From contig LUCM01009136.1 in the NCBI GenBank assembly GCA_008360955.1, positions 1-64,000 on the forward strand: a DNA stretch of 64,000 nt, in the 5' to 3' direction. Origin of the DNA: Fasciolopsis buskii (taxonomy: Eukaryota; Platyhelminthes; Trematoda; Plagiorchiida; Fasciolidae). The translations under genes and the position numbers were made by a program. The first letter of the stretch is position 1, and every line of letters begins with the position of its first letter. Of this stretch, positions 60,740 to 64,000 are shown one piece after another. Below the pieces are notes generated by a model. That model was not told the origin of the DNA. It ran no database searches and was given only the letters and a program-made list of their open reading frames with translations.

Positions 60740-63681
60740 CTTGGGAGGCATGAAGAAACACCAGCAAGTAGCAGGTTCTGTTATCATGGCAGTGGAGCAA
60801 TGTTCGTGAAACCGAGTGAACTTTTGGTGCCGCAGTGTGCGGGATAATGAAGTGTTTAAAAACCTCTGTCTGCTTAGCATTTTGTGTATAATTTTTTCCC
60901 GCGTTCTGATCCAAACAAGGCCACAATTCAGACCATATTTAAATAAAAAAGCTGTGCTATGAGCATGTCTTTTTAGGAGGAAAGCAATCACGTTAAAAAT
61001 TCACTACAGGGGATCTTTCCCCCAGTCCTGACCTAGAGTGTCGCCGATTCTTCACACACCATTGTCTAGATAGAGCTGAAATGATAATTTAAACGCTTCA
61101 GATGTCAGCGAATATGTAGCATGGATTAATCACGCAATAAAGCACAGAATGCGCAACAGTGGAAAATACTAAGCTTCTTAATCTGGCAACCCATTAGGTT
61201 TTGGGATGGATGTATGGAATGTGATGACTTGGGGAACACAAAATGGGCATTTCTAAAAGGAAATTCTTCATTACAGTTATTCCGCTTTCTTGACCCCTCC
61301 GGATTGCTTACTCTTAAAATAAAAAAGGAAGTTGCATTACGGATGGATCAAAAAATAATTCAGTTTGGGTAGGGGAAATTTTGCGGTTTGATGACAGAGA
61401 TGTTACCTCGATTCTAGGAAAGCAGACTAGTTAGAGAAACGAAGGTGTTCCAAAAGAAGACCACCTTACCAGAATTTAGCAATCATGTTACCTCGAGAGA
61501 AGTGGTTCCCTTTCAGTTTGATGCAGATCGGGTAATTGCACAATTGAGTTCAGGGTACGCTTCGCGTAAAACATGGCAGTCCGACTCTTGGCATTGTCCA
61601 AAATGTTTCATGTCCTGACGTGATAATTTAATGAGCTACCTGATCAGTTGATACTGACAAGGAAATTGAAATTGCCAGATGCCACATCAAAATGGCTAAC
61701 AAATTTCTGAGAGATAGCGCTGGCCCATCGATTGAGACGCTGTTATCTGATACTGAATTTCTAGCACTCCATGAGTCAAGTTATTGTGACTAGATCTTCT
61801 GTAAAGTTACCATTCCCGAACAGTTCTATAGTTTAGTAGAATTCAATGCAAGAAAAATTGGAAACGATCAGATAGGGGTTTCGAAGCGGCCACACCCCAC
61901 TGACTCAGAGTGTACCACTTTGTCACCATACGCCATCGCATCTGTTAGGTCAAGCAATTTCTCCACGACGTTTCAAGAGATAGGTGTCCCTGCCAAACAC
62001 ATCTGCTTCCTGCCACACGCAGTGCGGTACTCGTTTTTATGAGCTACACACCGAGGGACAGCATCTGATCGTTTACAGACCCACTATCCAGTGTGGTCCT
62101 GTCAACCTTTTGTCCACGCATGCAAGAGGGGGTGATAATTGGGGACCATAAATGGATAGCTCTCACACCTCGTCATCGGAACTCACGGTAGCAACGACAA
62201 CGGCAGTTGGATCAGCATCCATCATCAACTCCGATATCGGTCAGATTCCTGTCCTACCCACCACTCGTCCTGACCGCACACGAATGAAATCTGAACTGAT
62301 AGTCCCTCTCACTTGCTGGTCTCGTAAATGTCCGTCCGGGCTATCGGACAGTTGATGTTCTGCATTAGGGGTGAGGTGATGTGAAGGCTTGCGAGAAGGT
62401 CTACTGTAAATTGAATGCTGTAGTACACGGACTTGGGTAGATTATCCGGGGTTAACGATGCCCAGGTTGAAGGACTAAGAGTAAAAATGAGGAATTTTAT
62501 CGGGACTGTGATATGAACACTGATGAATTAAACTCTGCTCTACATATACACTGATAATCGATATTAAATTAGTTTGACGGGGATGTTTGATCACCAAGGC
62601 CACGTCTGGGTGTGTCGTGAGAAACATACTTATTCCACTGCCTCACAGAGGATGAACTGAACACCGATCCACTGGTTGTGATCTGCACTGAGTTACGTTT
62701 GTGTTGAAGCTTCGGGTAGTTCCAATCTTGCATTGACTTTCTTATTTCGGTACACTGCGTGGTTGGGCTTCCGTTGGACATCACATATGAAAATCCATTT
62801 TTTGATTTGATTATTCTTCCTCTTCGTTGCTTGATTCATGTTACTCTTCCACACTGTAGACTTATCTCTACTTCTCACAATCATATTCCATTCGCCCATC
62901 GGCCTTTTTTATCGTATCAACTTGACATCAGGACTCACATTTTGTCTCATCCACGCATCGTCCCGTGTGTATTGAACCTGACCGTTTGACTGACCGACTG
63001 ACCGGGTCCCACTCTCTGTTGCCCCTATTCGTCCGCTGTCGAGGTATGTGCTTTCACTTTATTGCATCACGGTTTACAATAATAGTAATGTATTTTGTTT
63101 TGCGTTCGTCCTTTGTTTCTGACGGAATTCTCTGTGGTTTGGACGTCACCCCAATAGCTTGAATGGTGAATGAATTTGAAATGGTCTTCATTTCGTTTGA
63201 GGTGTTTGCAATTACTCGACTCCCGTTAACTGATTTCCAAAACCCCAGATATGCAATCATATTTGGACTAACACTTTGAACTAATCGGTTTGTTGGAGTG
63301 GATTTGTGCAGCAAAACCAAGCATTGGAGAGACAATTGTGCATACGCTTAACAAACTGTATTTTATCATTTTCTGATTCACTGTTACCTGTGTGCTTGGA
63401 TTGGCTATACGTCGGACCATCGATATTAGTCGATATTGTATGGATTGGTCCTTAGCTGACTAGCAACTTATCCTCATGATGTATTTTGCCATGAATTTCA
63501 GTTGAACGTGTAAGCCATTGGGTAAATGGATTCCTAGGACCATCGTTGTTTTGACCTACCCGAGCTAATTCTGAACACAAATTCATTGGATCTACTTGGG
63601 CGGGGCGATATTCGAATTTTATGACATGGTTCGTGTTTGAGTATAGTAGAAAAGGCATACGCCCTTGGTTGTTGCGGCCTA
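4904..63681 (-). CDS. TRPM-family cation channel gene, N-terminal half (18 exons; both ends outside window)
   Basis: This is the only host gene I can support. TRPM channels are tetrameric non-selective cation channels with a long cytosolic N-terminus made of TRPM homology regions (a SLOG nucleotide-binding fold followed by helical repeats), then six membrane helices. The exons here give, in order, a SLOG-like start (NLKPPTLIISIIGS), GTGGMADVIANVIDFM, LLSVFDSEDTDLDGYMI, LEIAIRLNRADIARTKIF, LLLENGFNLEEFL, LIGDFYQPLYLSKKFRN, FWSHEK followed by EPIASALVAS, and FMAHPCCQDLLSGIWMGE. That is the order of the family's N-terminal blocks. The style (GDFxQPLY, EExYExxAxG..ECxxxD) is nearest TRPM2/TRPM8. 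About 1,356 residues are visible, longer than this part of vertebrate TRPMs because of linker insertions. Introns run from 58 bp to 9.5 kb. No membrane segment or start codon is inside the window. Flatworms have several TRPM paralogues, including the praziquantel-activated one; which paralogue this is cannot be decided without the membrane domain. Confidence 0.9.
7014..7114 (-). CDS. TRPM exon 17: 'EPIAxALVASxLxxxLA' block
   Basis: 101 bp: 33 codons plus two bases between acceptor ATCCGAGTTTTAG and donor CG|GTATGT. Residues EPIASALVASILFSELAS and MASKEEYEEAA match the TRPM segment '(E)xxAxALxASKxLxxLAxEA...EEYExxA'. Phase 0 in and phase 2 out fit exons 16 and 18 (CG|T gives Arg). Confidence 0.93.
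9299..9411 (-). CDS. TRPM exon 16: '(L)IWAxxxxxxxLAxxFWxxxE' block
   Basis: Acceptor CTATCCGTTTTAG, donor AAA|GTGAGA; two bases plus 37 codons, phase 0 out. The translation ends EIMVLCILVGKLTMAEVF then WSHEK. It matches the TRPM block 'xELLxWAxLxxRxxLAxxFWxxxE' that opens the last homology region. The family's first Trp is Leu here. The next exon begins EPIASALVAS exactly as the family requires. Confidence 0.88.
11046..11078 (-). CDS. Candidate 33-bp TRPM microexon
   Basis: 33 bases between acceptor TTGCATTTGTTGTAG and donor GTACGT, encoding LEELKPAKLA plus split codons. It enters with two bases and leaves with one, so it fits between exons 14 and 16 and can be skipped without a frame change. 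Too short for homology. The case is the paired splice signals, the phase and a polar helix-like sequence that continues the linker. Confidence 0.35.
12235..12415 (+). repeat. tRNA-derived SINE-like element, copy 1
   Basis: A tRNA-like head with a box-A-like CAGTCAGGCGGATA and a box-B-like GGATTCGAATCC, followed by an unrelated body ending near TTTCATTAAAAAGG. Homologous segments occur at 33020-33190 (shares CCGCGGGTTCGAA..., GACAGCCCTC..GTTGG and TTTCATCAATAAAGG) and, reversed, at 44825-44935 (shares ACCGGCGGTAGTCAAGCGGA and the box-B region). Three dispersed copies with internal promoter-like boxes support a SINE. Confidence 0.6.
13040..13396 (-). CDS. TRPM exon 14: Arg/Glu-rich helical linker exon
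   Basis: An open exon of 357 bp, class 1-1 again: acceptor CTACTTGTTCCAG, donor AA|A|GTACGT. Residues include FGLRRASRSEPRPP, a basic SARRKSSSGARRVA, and a charged helix IREIERMARERRREKERR that looks like a coiled coil or single alpha helix. RRAS resembles a PKA-type phosphorylation site (inference). If the GTACGT donor is not used, the frame runs five codons further and stops at 13026-13028, which would make this a terminal exon of a shorter product. No family match outside the TRPM context. Confidence 0.6.
16640..18955 (-). mobile_element. RTE-type LINE remnant (endonuclease end to C-terminus)
   Basis: A degraded non-LTR retrotransposon. Reading the minus strand 5' to 3': endonuclease end (RWRGYLRDCWSHWSS) at about 18.94 kb; linker RRDREIWWSQHAAAM and FHLIRATDEKALGFSETI; RT segments VVPIFKKDLCSGCTNHRGTS, EEQAGFYAGCRCVDQTS and DCPISPF; catalytic LEYADDIAFLNDNA at about 17.57 kb; then RHLWRCHDIQLS, LRWLGQVSRVPAHRLP, and the tail LASVGASRLPVWGP at about 16.86 kb. 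Several frameshifts and stops show it is dead. The 5' end, including most of the endonuclease, is missing, typical of 5'-truncated LINE insertions. Lies in the intron between exons 13 and 14. Confidence 0.9.
19689..21480 (+). mobile_element. CR1/Jockey-like LINE remnant
   Basis: A second non-LTR element on the opposite strand. Signals include an endonuclease start (CIQESGL.. then ELVSIEGFDAYREDR near 19.85 kb), an endonuclease end with ISDHCPLLLNA near 20.34 kb, and RT domain 1 (LFRLTKISTGIGPDGMFSH near 20.88 kb). RT continues with CAYKPNRSTLDIVT and the catalytic aspartate motif AFINFSFAFDSVPRSLL near 21.3 kb, then NKSGVLGGILHY and LLSKYTSDLSTSS. The element stops before the YADD motif. Multiple stops and frameshifts. 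The family label is by style of the RT and EN blocks only. Confidence 0.75.
21720..21870 (+). repeat. Palindrome-bearing repeat, copy A (Penelope-type terminus?)
   Basis: About 140 bp ending in GCCAACGTTTCGACTACC then GTGGGTAGTC then TTTCTCAAG. Shares most of its length with the reverse complement of 43622-43760. The centre ACTACC-GTG-GGTAGT is a perfect 6-bp-arm palindrome. 'Caacgtttcgac...gtctt.ctcaag' ends are common in Penelope-like and related retroelements; assignment to that class is inference. Confidence 0.55.
22543..23442 (-). CDS. TRPM exon 13: 900-bp basic, disordered linker exon
   Basis: A single 900-bp open exon between acceptor GTAAATTTTATTCCAG and consensus donor GTGG|GTAAGT, entering with two bases and leaving with one (class 1-1). 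The phase joins exactly to exon 12 and to exon 14. The 299 full codons are rich in Arg, Ser, Thr and Glu/Asp. They contain segments such as SSATTSASSIPEEGAAEEE, HRPRRQHHRRAVSTGR, GYQPYLGFTNPVYNG and GRRRQVTITQDGRTVIM. No domain recognised and no membrane segment. It falls where other TRPMs have a short variable linker between the 'DIGxxI' block and the 'FPxxELLxWA' block. Attribution to the TRPM gene rests on strand, phase and position; a separate gene is possible. Confidence 0.65.
23443..27842. other. TRPM intron between exons 12 and 13; nothing recognised
   Basis: Short open stretches exist (for example 27214-27429 minus, with ADILNTVREMISPPRAKDL), but none has a homology I can name or fits the phase chain. 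No long repeats seen by eye. Confidence 0.5.
27796..28677. repeat. Direct duplicate flanking the gap, copy 1
   Basis: This segment, including TRPM exon 12 and an AT microsatellite at 28556-28574, is repeated at 28688-29567 with a constant offset of 892 bp and no difference that I could see. The last ten bases before the gap (AAATTCAGTG) do not continue the copy; they resemble the reverse complement of the CACTGAATT that precedes the AT tract. Confidence 0.9.
27843..28065 (-). CDS. TRPM exon 12: 'DIGxxIxxLIGDFYQPLY' block (copy 1)
   Basis: Acceptor CCACCCACATCAG, donor GAGAG|GTTAGT; 74 codons plus one base (phase 0 in, phase 1 out). Residues include LFQQLWKHARIYKMDW, LRDIGRMIKN and LIGDFYQPLYLSKKFRN, then an acidic tail (DSSDEDEIDQESPEPR). 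This matches the TRPM2-type block 'VxxVLxxLLGDFxQPLYxxxxxxx'. The exon and its flanks appear a second time at 28735-28957 beyond a 10-N gap. Only one copy fits the reading chain, since two in series would repeat the same block. Confidence 0.93.
28678..28687. other. 10-N assembly gap
   Basis: Ten N bases. The gap sits at an AT tract, a common cause of contig breaks. Confidence 1.
28688..29567. repeat. Direct duplicate flanking the gap, copy 2
   Basis: Second copy of 27796-28677, beginning immediately after the N run and ending in a longer AT tract (29529-29567), after which unique sequence resumes. Confidence 0.9.
28735..28957 (-). CDS. Second copy of TRPM exon 12 (likely assembly duplicate)
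   Basis: The same 223-bp exon as 27843-28065, shifted by exactly 892 bp, with the same splice sites and the same translation. Flanking intron sequence and the internal AT microsatellite are also repeated. The two copies are separated by a 10-N scaffold gap inside an AT tract. An unmerged overlap of contig ends explains this better than a true exon duplication. If real, the protein would carry the GDFYQPLY block twice and the phase (0 in, 1 out) would break the frame. Confidence 0.8.
29568..31880. other. TRPM intron between exons 11 and 12; nothing recognised
   Basis: AT-rich unique-looking sequence with small repeats (for example triplicated CATAGTAAA near 29990-30010). No coding exon or transposon motif recognised. 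Confidence 0.5.
31881..32030 (-). CDS. TRPM exon 11: 'FVxLLLENGxxLxEFL' repeat
   Basis: Exactly 50 codons, phase 0 at both ends (acceptor CCGGCCATTCAG, donor ACA|GTAAGA). The protein reads MFTVILNDQNDF, then VSLLLENGFNLEEFL, then LERLYTEF. It matches the TRPM block 'MxxALxxxxxxFVxLxLENGxxLxEFLTxxxLxxLYxx', an ankyrin-like helical repeat. Family length is preserved. Confidence 0.94.
33020..33190 (+). repeat. tRNA-derived SINE-like element, copy 2
   Basis: Contains GCCGCGGGTTCGAATACC (box-B-like), then GCTTGACAGCCCTCCTGTTGG and a tail GTGATTTCATCAATAAAGGA. Same order of blocks as the copy at 12235-12415. Lies in the TRPM intron between exons 10 and 11. Confidence 0.6.
34189..34304 (-). CDS. 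TRPM exon 10: MHR2/3 helix 'LxxAxxxNRxDIARxxIF'
   Basis: Acceptor CATTTAAATTTCAG, donor AAG|GTAATG; G|CC split codon then 38 codons, phase 0 out. The translation includes LEIAIRLNRADIARTKIF and EGKRWK. This is one of the most conserved TRPM stretches ('LxLAxxWNRVDIARSxIFxxxxxW'); the family Trp before Asn-Arg is Leu here. It joins seamlessly to exons 9 and 11. The intron before it, 9.5 kb long, carries a Gypsy remnant and an RTE LINE. Confidence 0.93.
35349..37245 (-). mobile_element. Ty3/Gypsy LTR-retrotransposon pol remnant
   Basis: A degraded Gypsy pol gene, read in pieces across frameshifts on the minus strand. RT start CSDFSTSLSKTIKTHQY (about 37.23 kb), FRYEVEELHKELLTGNTDRG, KYSRIKLCDKCAAVTF, RRIMDTVLCGL, a decayed catalytic box with a stop and YVED in place of YVDD (about 36.98 kb), and GRPDLGKTSALLNL. 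Then RT thumb MRSLSVPLNSLLGSGS and LHLPILAAANITVTMGW, RNase H core RKMVQGRRFTLCTGQKLPS (about 36.4 kb), and integrase core QYSLIIVDTCSKWPEIVPV (about 35.7 kb) followed by SAELFKSNKEERVFTSV. gag, protease and LTRs are not recognisable. The order RT-RNaseH-IN is that of Ty3/Gypsy. It lies in the intron between TRPM exons 9 and 10 and is certainly inactive. Confidence 0.88.
39985..42095 (-). mobile_element. RTE-type LINE remnant, inverted pair copy 1
   Basis: Near-identical reverse complement of 46895-48985. Read on the minus strand it carries endonuclease pieces (DLNAQLGYVGETRGHIGGRS at about 41.8 kb; SHQHERHLFGMADSGDTRRR at about 41.4 kb) and RT pieces (LDHEVVWGCVPAPVGCVRE; IIGVRHGCSLSSLLFNFF; a decayed YADD region LFELEYTVDVLLLSDD at about 40.1 kb). 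The C-terminal part is absent or unrecognisable here. A 153-codon open frame on the opposite strand (40845-41306) is an antisense shadow present in both copies. Confidence 0.85.
42096..43620. other. Intron segment between inverted LINE copy 1 and exon 9
   Basis: A-rich sequence (about 43.1-43.5 kb) and a CATCAT-rich patch near 43.54-43.60 kb. No gene or transposon recognised. Confidence 0.5.
43622..43760 (-). repeat. Palindrome-bearing repeat, copy B
   Basis: Reverse-complement homologue of 21720-21870, with the same ACTACCGTGGGTAGT centre and adjacent GTTGCTGGTAGATGTAATG. It ends about 45 bp from the splice donor of TRPM exon 9. Confidence 0.55.
43804..44117 (-). CDS. TRPM exon 9: MHR helix 'LLSVFDxEDxDLDGYMIxALL'
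   Basis: Acceptor TCTTTTTCAG, donor GTG|GTGAGT; phase 2 in (AA|A gives Lys) and phase 1 out, both consistent. About 104 codons: a basic glutamine/lysine-rich segment (GGRARNKKFQPRSKDDG), then YAHQVQLLRDLTEN and LLSVFDSEDTDLDGYMI. The last part matches the TRPM block '..LLTVFRxGxxxQDVDxAILxALLKA'. The D-x-D-x-D-G spacing resembles a calcium loop by chance; family homology explains it better. The donor lies about 45 bp from a palindromic repeat fragment (43622-43760). Confidence 0.88.
44218..44321 (-). CDS. TRPM exon 8: G(S/T)GGxADxIA motif
   Basis: 34 codons plus two bases between acceptor AATTTCTAG and consensus donor GAA|GTAAGT. Phase 0 in and phase 2 out fit both neighbours. The protein begins GTGGMADVIANVIDFM and continues with an acidic helix ending VITDEEIDM. 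In TRPM proteins this is the 'GSGRxADxIAxxxxL' turn that closes the SLOG fold. The usual arginine after GSG is glycine here. Confidence 0.9.
44825..44935 (-). repeat. tRNA-derived SINE-like element, copy 3 (head only)
   Basis: The reverse complement reads ACCGGCGGTAGTCAAGCGGA...GTGGACGTGAATATAGTCGG and GGTTCGATTGTTCCC. This aligns with the head of the copy at 12235. It lies in the short intron between exons 7 and 8, in the same orientation as the gene. Confidence 0.5.
45074..45468 (-). CDS. TRPM exon 7: SLOG domain core strand (VPICGIVAGSG)
   Basis: Acceptor CTCTTTTCATGTAG, donor CGA|GTAGGT; two bases plus 131 codons, phase 0 out. The first two-thirds are low-complexity and polar (SRSEEQNRN, SKHPDDVHPSRAS). 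The end reads VPICGIVAGSGASLIEHV and CPMVIVR, matching the TRPM block 'IPxVxxVxEGGPxxIxxV...xTPxVVV'. The 'EGGP' of most TRPMs is AGSG here. It continues directly into GTGGMAD of the next exon, completing the family's 'VVVxGSGRxAD' motif. Well supported at its 3' end; the exact 5' border is less sure. Confidence 0.85.
45527..45625 (-). CDS. Probable TRPM exon 6: serine-rich linker
   Basis: 33 codons between acceptor TTATCTCTACAG and donor CAA|GTAGGC; phase 0 in and out. The sequence is serine/lysine-rich (SSSLSSKTVKISTKSASS), as expected of a disordered linker. Only this frame is open. It lies 58 bp upstream of the next exon, so the intron between them would be tiny. The next exon starts with two split-codon bases, which this exon does not supply. 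Either the junction is wrong, or the assembly carries a one-base error, or this exon is skipped. Confidence 0.45.
45708..45860. repeat. (CAGT)n microsatellite
   Basis: About 20 near-perfect CAGT units to about 45800, then degenerate CATT/TCTG units. About 80 bp upstream, in gene order, of the acceptor of TRPM exon 6. Generates spurious VSQSVSQS frames. Confidence 0.95.
46895..49650 (+). mobile_element. RTE-type LINE remnant, inverted pair copy 2
   Basis: Plus-strand partner of 39985-42095, extending further 3'. Endonuclease at about 47.16 kb (DLNAQLGYVGET), RT at 48.53-48.95 kb (LDHEVVWGC, VRHGCSLSPLLFNFF, ELEYTVDVLLLSDD), then WHYRDIRLSIECGVYLQGFE (about 49.1 kb), FLRCIGGI, and the element's C-terminal block GLGPRYSPKRWMEAM (about 49.55 kb). 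In the catalytic motif YADD is YTVD. Stops throughout. Lies in the intron between TRPM exons 5 and 6. Confidence 0.85.
49651..52112. other. Intron segment after LINE copy 2; CA/TA-rich patch and tRNA-like fragments
   Basis: A CACA/CATA/TATA-rich patch lies at 50240-50365. A tRNA-like fragment at about 51689-51775 has GATCAGCTGGTAGAGCA followed by GGATTCGAGTTCCGCC, and a weaker one ends in AGATTCGAGTTCCGCC near 50627-50642. No coding exon recognised. Confidence 0.4.
52113..52475 (-). CDS. TRPM exon 5: acidic linker plus NHxxxLLV strand
   Basis: 121 codons, phase 0 at both ends (acceptor CCTCATCCAATAG, donor AAG|GTAGGT). The first two-thirds are hydrophilic, with acidic stretches such as PLSDEEPDDGA and a basic SQKDRNRNETKHK. 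The last third reads NHQYLLLVNNEPGDL then RYLETRILFERTIVTW. It aligns with the TRPM block 'NHSHFILVDDGTxGxYGVEIxLRxxLEKxI', with the 'DDGTxGKYG' turn replaced by a longer polar loop. A second, weaker donor 7 bp further on (GTAG|GTGTTC) would put this exon directly in frame with the exon at 45074. Confidence 0.8.
52653..52760 (-). CDS. Probable TRPM exon 4: short cysteine-rich exon
   Basis: 36 codons between acceptor TTTTAGGCTTGACAG and consensus donor AGT|GTAAGT. Both borders are phase 0, fitting exon 3 upstream and exon 5 downstream. Residues include CPHYSCYWLNTYAF and ICTLCS, with aromatic and cysteine content unlike the flanking intron. No known TRPM block matches; it occupies the variable segment between the 'GIAxWG' strand and the 'NHxxFILVDD' strand. 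Supported by splice sites, phase and composition only. Confidence 0.5.
53540..53736 (-). CDS. Possible extra or alternative TRPM exon (phase does not fit chain)
   Basis: An open stretch of 65 codons lies between a good acceptor (TTTCGTGTGCCCTTAG) and a good donor (CAAG|GTAGTG). Residues include KHSAVFCTPHMVGS and SSVNSMGSAGHSASSF, which look coding rather than random. However, it is 197 bp long, enters needing one base and leaves with one base, while its neighbours (exon 3 and the exon at 52653) are both phase 0. It would need a second unplaced exon on each side, or it is a mutually exclusive or non-productive exon, or a chance open frame. No homology recognised. Confidence 0.35.
54017..54080. 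repeat. (CT)n-(AT)n compound microsatellite
   Basis: CT units followed directly by AT units, in the intron between exons 3 and 4. Confidence 0.97.
54560..55420 (+). mobile_element. Penelope-like element fragment (GIY-YIG endonuclease end)
   Basis: One frame ends with CLARYIGQTCTWLKTEILG (about 54.92 kb), matching the 'CxYIGQTGRxLxxRxxEH' start of a Penelope GIY-YIG domain. A frameshift later, DPAVALDALSEGHTIGYD (about 55.0 kb) matches the following 'DPxxxVxxHAxExxHxIDW' block. Upstream, RLHTVPSDNNYPSELIR resembles the segment between RT and GIY-YIG. The 3' end has TCGAAACGTCG and GTTTCGACCATG typical of such element ends. Truncated and frameshifted; RT itself not seen. Confidence 0.6.
55791..55960 (-). 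CDS. TRPM exon 3: second part of SLOG/MHR1 domain
   Basis: Acceptor TTTCTTTCACCATCAG, donor CACAG|GTCAGA; two split-codon bases then 56 codons, phase 0 out. The protein contains GLDRGMTKIAGEAVRDY and GGDHMVMVGVAS. These match the TRPM block 'GAWIITGGxxTGVMxxVGEAVRD...IGIAxWG', where the SLOG fold contacts nucleotide in studied channels. The 'TGG' loop of typical TRPMs is SDG here. Phase with exon 2 is exact (G|GA). The next phase-compatible exon is at 52653-52760. Confidence 0.9.
56062..57488. other. Intron segment between exons 2 and 3; nothing recognised
   Basis: Includes a tRNA-like stretch in reverse near 56750-56800 (CGACCGGTAGAGCGAATGGA). No coding or transposon motif I can support. 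Confidence 0.4.
57489..57911. repeat. Foldback (inverted repeat) element, about 170-bp arms
   Basis: The left arm (57489 to about 57656) and the right arm (about 57742 to 57911) are reverse complements at roughly 80% by eye, sharing GTCGGTCAGGCAAGGCTAACC without change, and separated by about 85 bp. Both arms are open in the same sense, giving mirrored peptides (FVGQARLTF in both). It could be a foldback transposon or two copies of a short repeat inserted tail to tail. Confidence 0.75.
58136..59762. other. Intron segment between foldback and exon 2; nothing recognised
   Basis: Moderately long open frames (for example 58470-58760 plus) lack homology or splice context. No repeat recognised. 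Confidence 0.4.
59763..59937 (-). CDS. TRPM exon 2: first half of SLOG/MHR1 domain
   Basis: Acceptor CCTCCCCTTCATCAG, phase 0 in; donor GCCG|GTGGGT, phase 1 out; 58 codons. The translation reads WQQLLADRWNL, then PPTLIISIIGS, then GLWKAAESAG across the junction. This is the TRPM signature of a 'LLxxxWxLxxPxLxISVxGG' strand followed by 'xxGLxKAAxxTG'. The usual second glycine of the GG turn is serine here. The reading frame stays open past the donor for another dozen codons, but only the GTGGGT donor gives a seamless join to the next exon. One of the clearest exons in the window. Confidence 0.9.
59938..63559. other. TRPM intron between exons 1 and 2; tRNA-like fragment, no gene recognised
   Basis: A tRNA-like sequence in reverse at about 60577-60635 (GGTAGCGGAGTGAACTAGTG ... 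GGGTTCGACTCC) abuts the TA tract. An open frame at 62152-62355 (plus), starting MDSSHTSSSELTVATTTAVG, is Ser/Thr-rich and unrecognised. No exon of the TRPM chain found. Confidence 0.4.
60678..60736. repeat. (TA)n microsatellite
   Basis: About 29 TA units without interruption, with a short TATATA tract also at 60633-60645. Gives spurious IYIYIY frames. Confidence 0.98.
63560..63681 (-). CDS. TRPM exon 1 of those visible (pre-SLOG / start of MHR1)
   Basis: An open stretch begins after a very strong acceptor (pyrimidine tract CTCTCTGTCTCCTCGTGCAG) and ends at donor CGG|GTAGGT. It enters with two bases of a split codon and leaves in phase 0, matching the next exon. The 40 residues include GRMPFLLYSNTNHVIKFEYR. 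This sits where TRPM proteins have the 'GxIxFxG...KYVRLSxDT' strand just before the SLOG fold. The split first codon means at least one more coding exon lies upstream, beyond the right edge or in the last 300 bases. Similarity in this stretch alone is weak; phase, splice sites and position make the case. Confidence 0.6.
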
Positions 63682-64000
63682 CTGCACGAGGAGACAGAGA
63701 GAGGCGAGCCACGGGCCTGAATCTTCAATTGGCATAGAACCACATAGGGTCTCATTGGGTCAGGCGTGATAGTGACTCGGACGATAGCGAATAGCTGTGT
63801 ACCATGAATCAGTCACCGGATCCAAGAGAAGTAACAATTGTGGTAAACCATTCCATCGACAAATCAAATTCCTTATCTCTTAAACTGGTCAAGTAACCAA
63901 TCTCTGAAGGTCATTTGTGCGGTGTTTGTAAGCCTTCTCGCAGAGAATCCATACTAACAGGCATCGATTTGTGCGCCCAGCAGCGGTCGGTTGAACTGCA

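Noticed and set aside
60629..60991. Open frames with long IYIYIY runs (also near 29277-29621 and 53932-54264)
   Set aside because: Products of (TA)n microsatellites; the runs are not transmembrane helices.

Overview
The window is eukaryotic, intron-rich and repeat-dense. It most resembles a parasitic flatworm, probably a digenean fluke. The grounds are multi-kilobase introns with ordinary GT..AG borders, RTE-type and CR1/Jockey-like LINE remnants, a Ty3/Gypsy pol remnant, a Penelope-like GIY-YIG fragment, a tRNA-derived SINE family, and one large TRPM-type channel gene. The species cannot be fixed from the sequence alone. There are no operons, CRISPR arrays or prokaryotic signals.

Main content: one gene on the minus strand spans almost the whole window (exons from about 63.7 kb down to 4.9 kb). 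It encodes the long cytosolic N-terminal part of a TRPM cation channel (melastatin-type TRP, closest in style to TRPM2/TRPM8). I placed 18 exons, about 4.07 kb of coding sequence or roughly 1,356 residues. In transcript order they are 63560-63681, 59763-59937, 55791-55960, 52653-52760, 52113-52475, 45527-45625, 45074-45468, 44218-44321, 43804-44117, 34189-34304, 31881-32030, 27843-28065 (second copy 28735-28957), 22543-23442, 13040-13396, 11046-11078, 9299-9411, 7014-7114 and 4904-5129. Splice phase agrees at every junction but one (45527 to 45468). One further plausible exon (53540-53736) does not fit the phase chain. The visible protein runs from the first TRPM homology region to just before the transmembrane domain. 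The start codon and exon 1 lie to the right of the window; the pore region lies to the left.

Layout by region. 0-4.9 kb: (AATAC)n and (GACA)n tracts and one unrecognised open stretch. 4.9-13.4 kb: the last TRPM homology exons plus linker exons. 13.4-22.5 kb: an intron holding an RTE LINE (minus) and a CR1/Jockey-like LINE (plus), head to head. 22.5-28.1 kb: a 900-bp linker exon and the MHR3/4 exon. 27.8-29.6 kb: an about 0.88-kb direct duplication either side of a 10-N gap, probably an assembly artefact. 30-34.3 kb: two MHR exons and a SINE. 34.3-43.8 kb: an intron with a Ty3/Gypsy pol remnant and an RTE LINE (minus). 43.8-45.6 kb: a cluster of four TRPM exons. 46.9-49.7 kb: a second RTE LINE in plus orientation, so the exon cluster sits between inverted LINE arms of about 2 kb. 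52-64 kb: SLOG/MHR1 exons, a Penelope-like fragment, an about 170-bp-arm foldback and AT/CT microsatellites.

How it works together: in known TRPM channels the N-terminal MHR/SLOG region binds nucleotides or regulators and gates the pore. Here that region carries a roughly 430-residue basic, disordered insertion before the last homology block. All three of its exons are phase 1-1, so they could be included or skipped without changing the frame. Everything else I recognise is intronic transposon debris.
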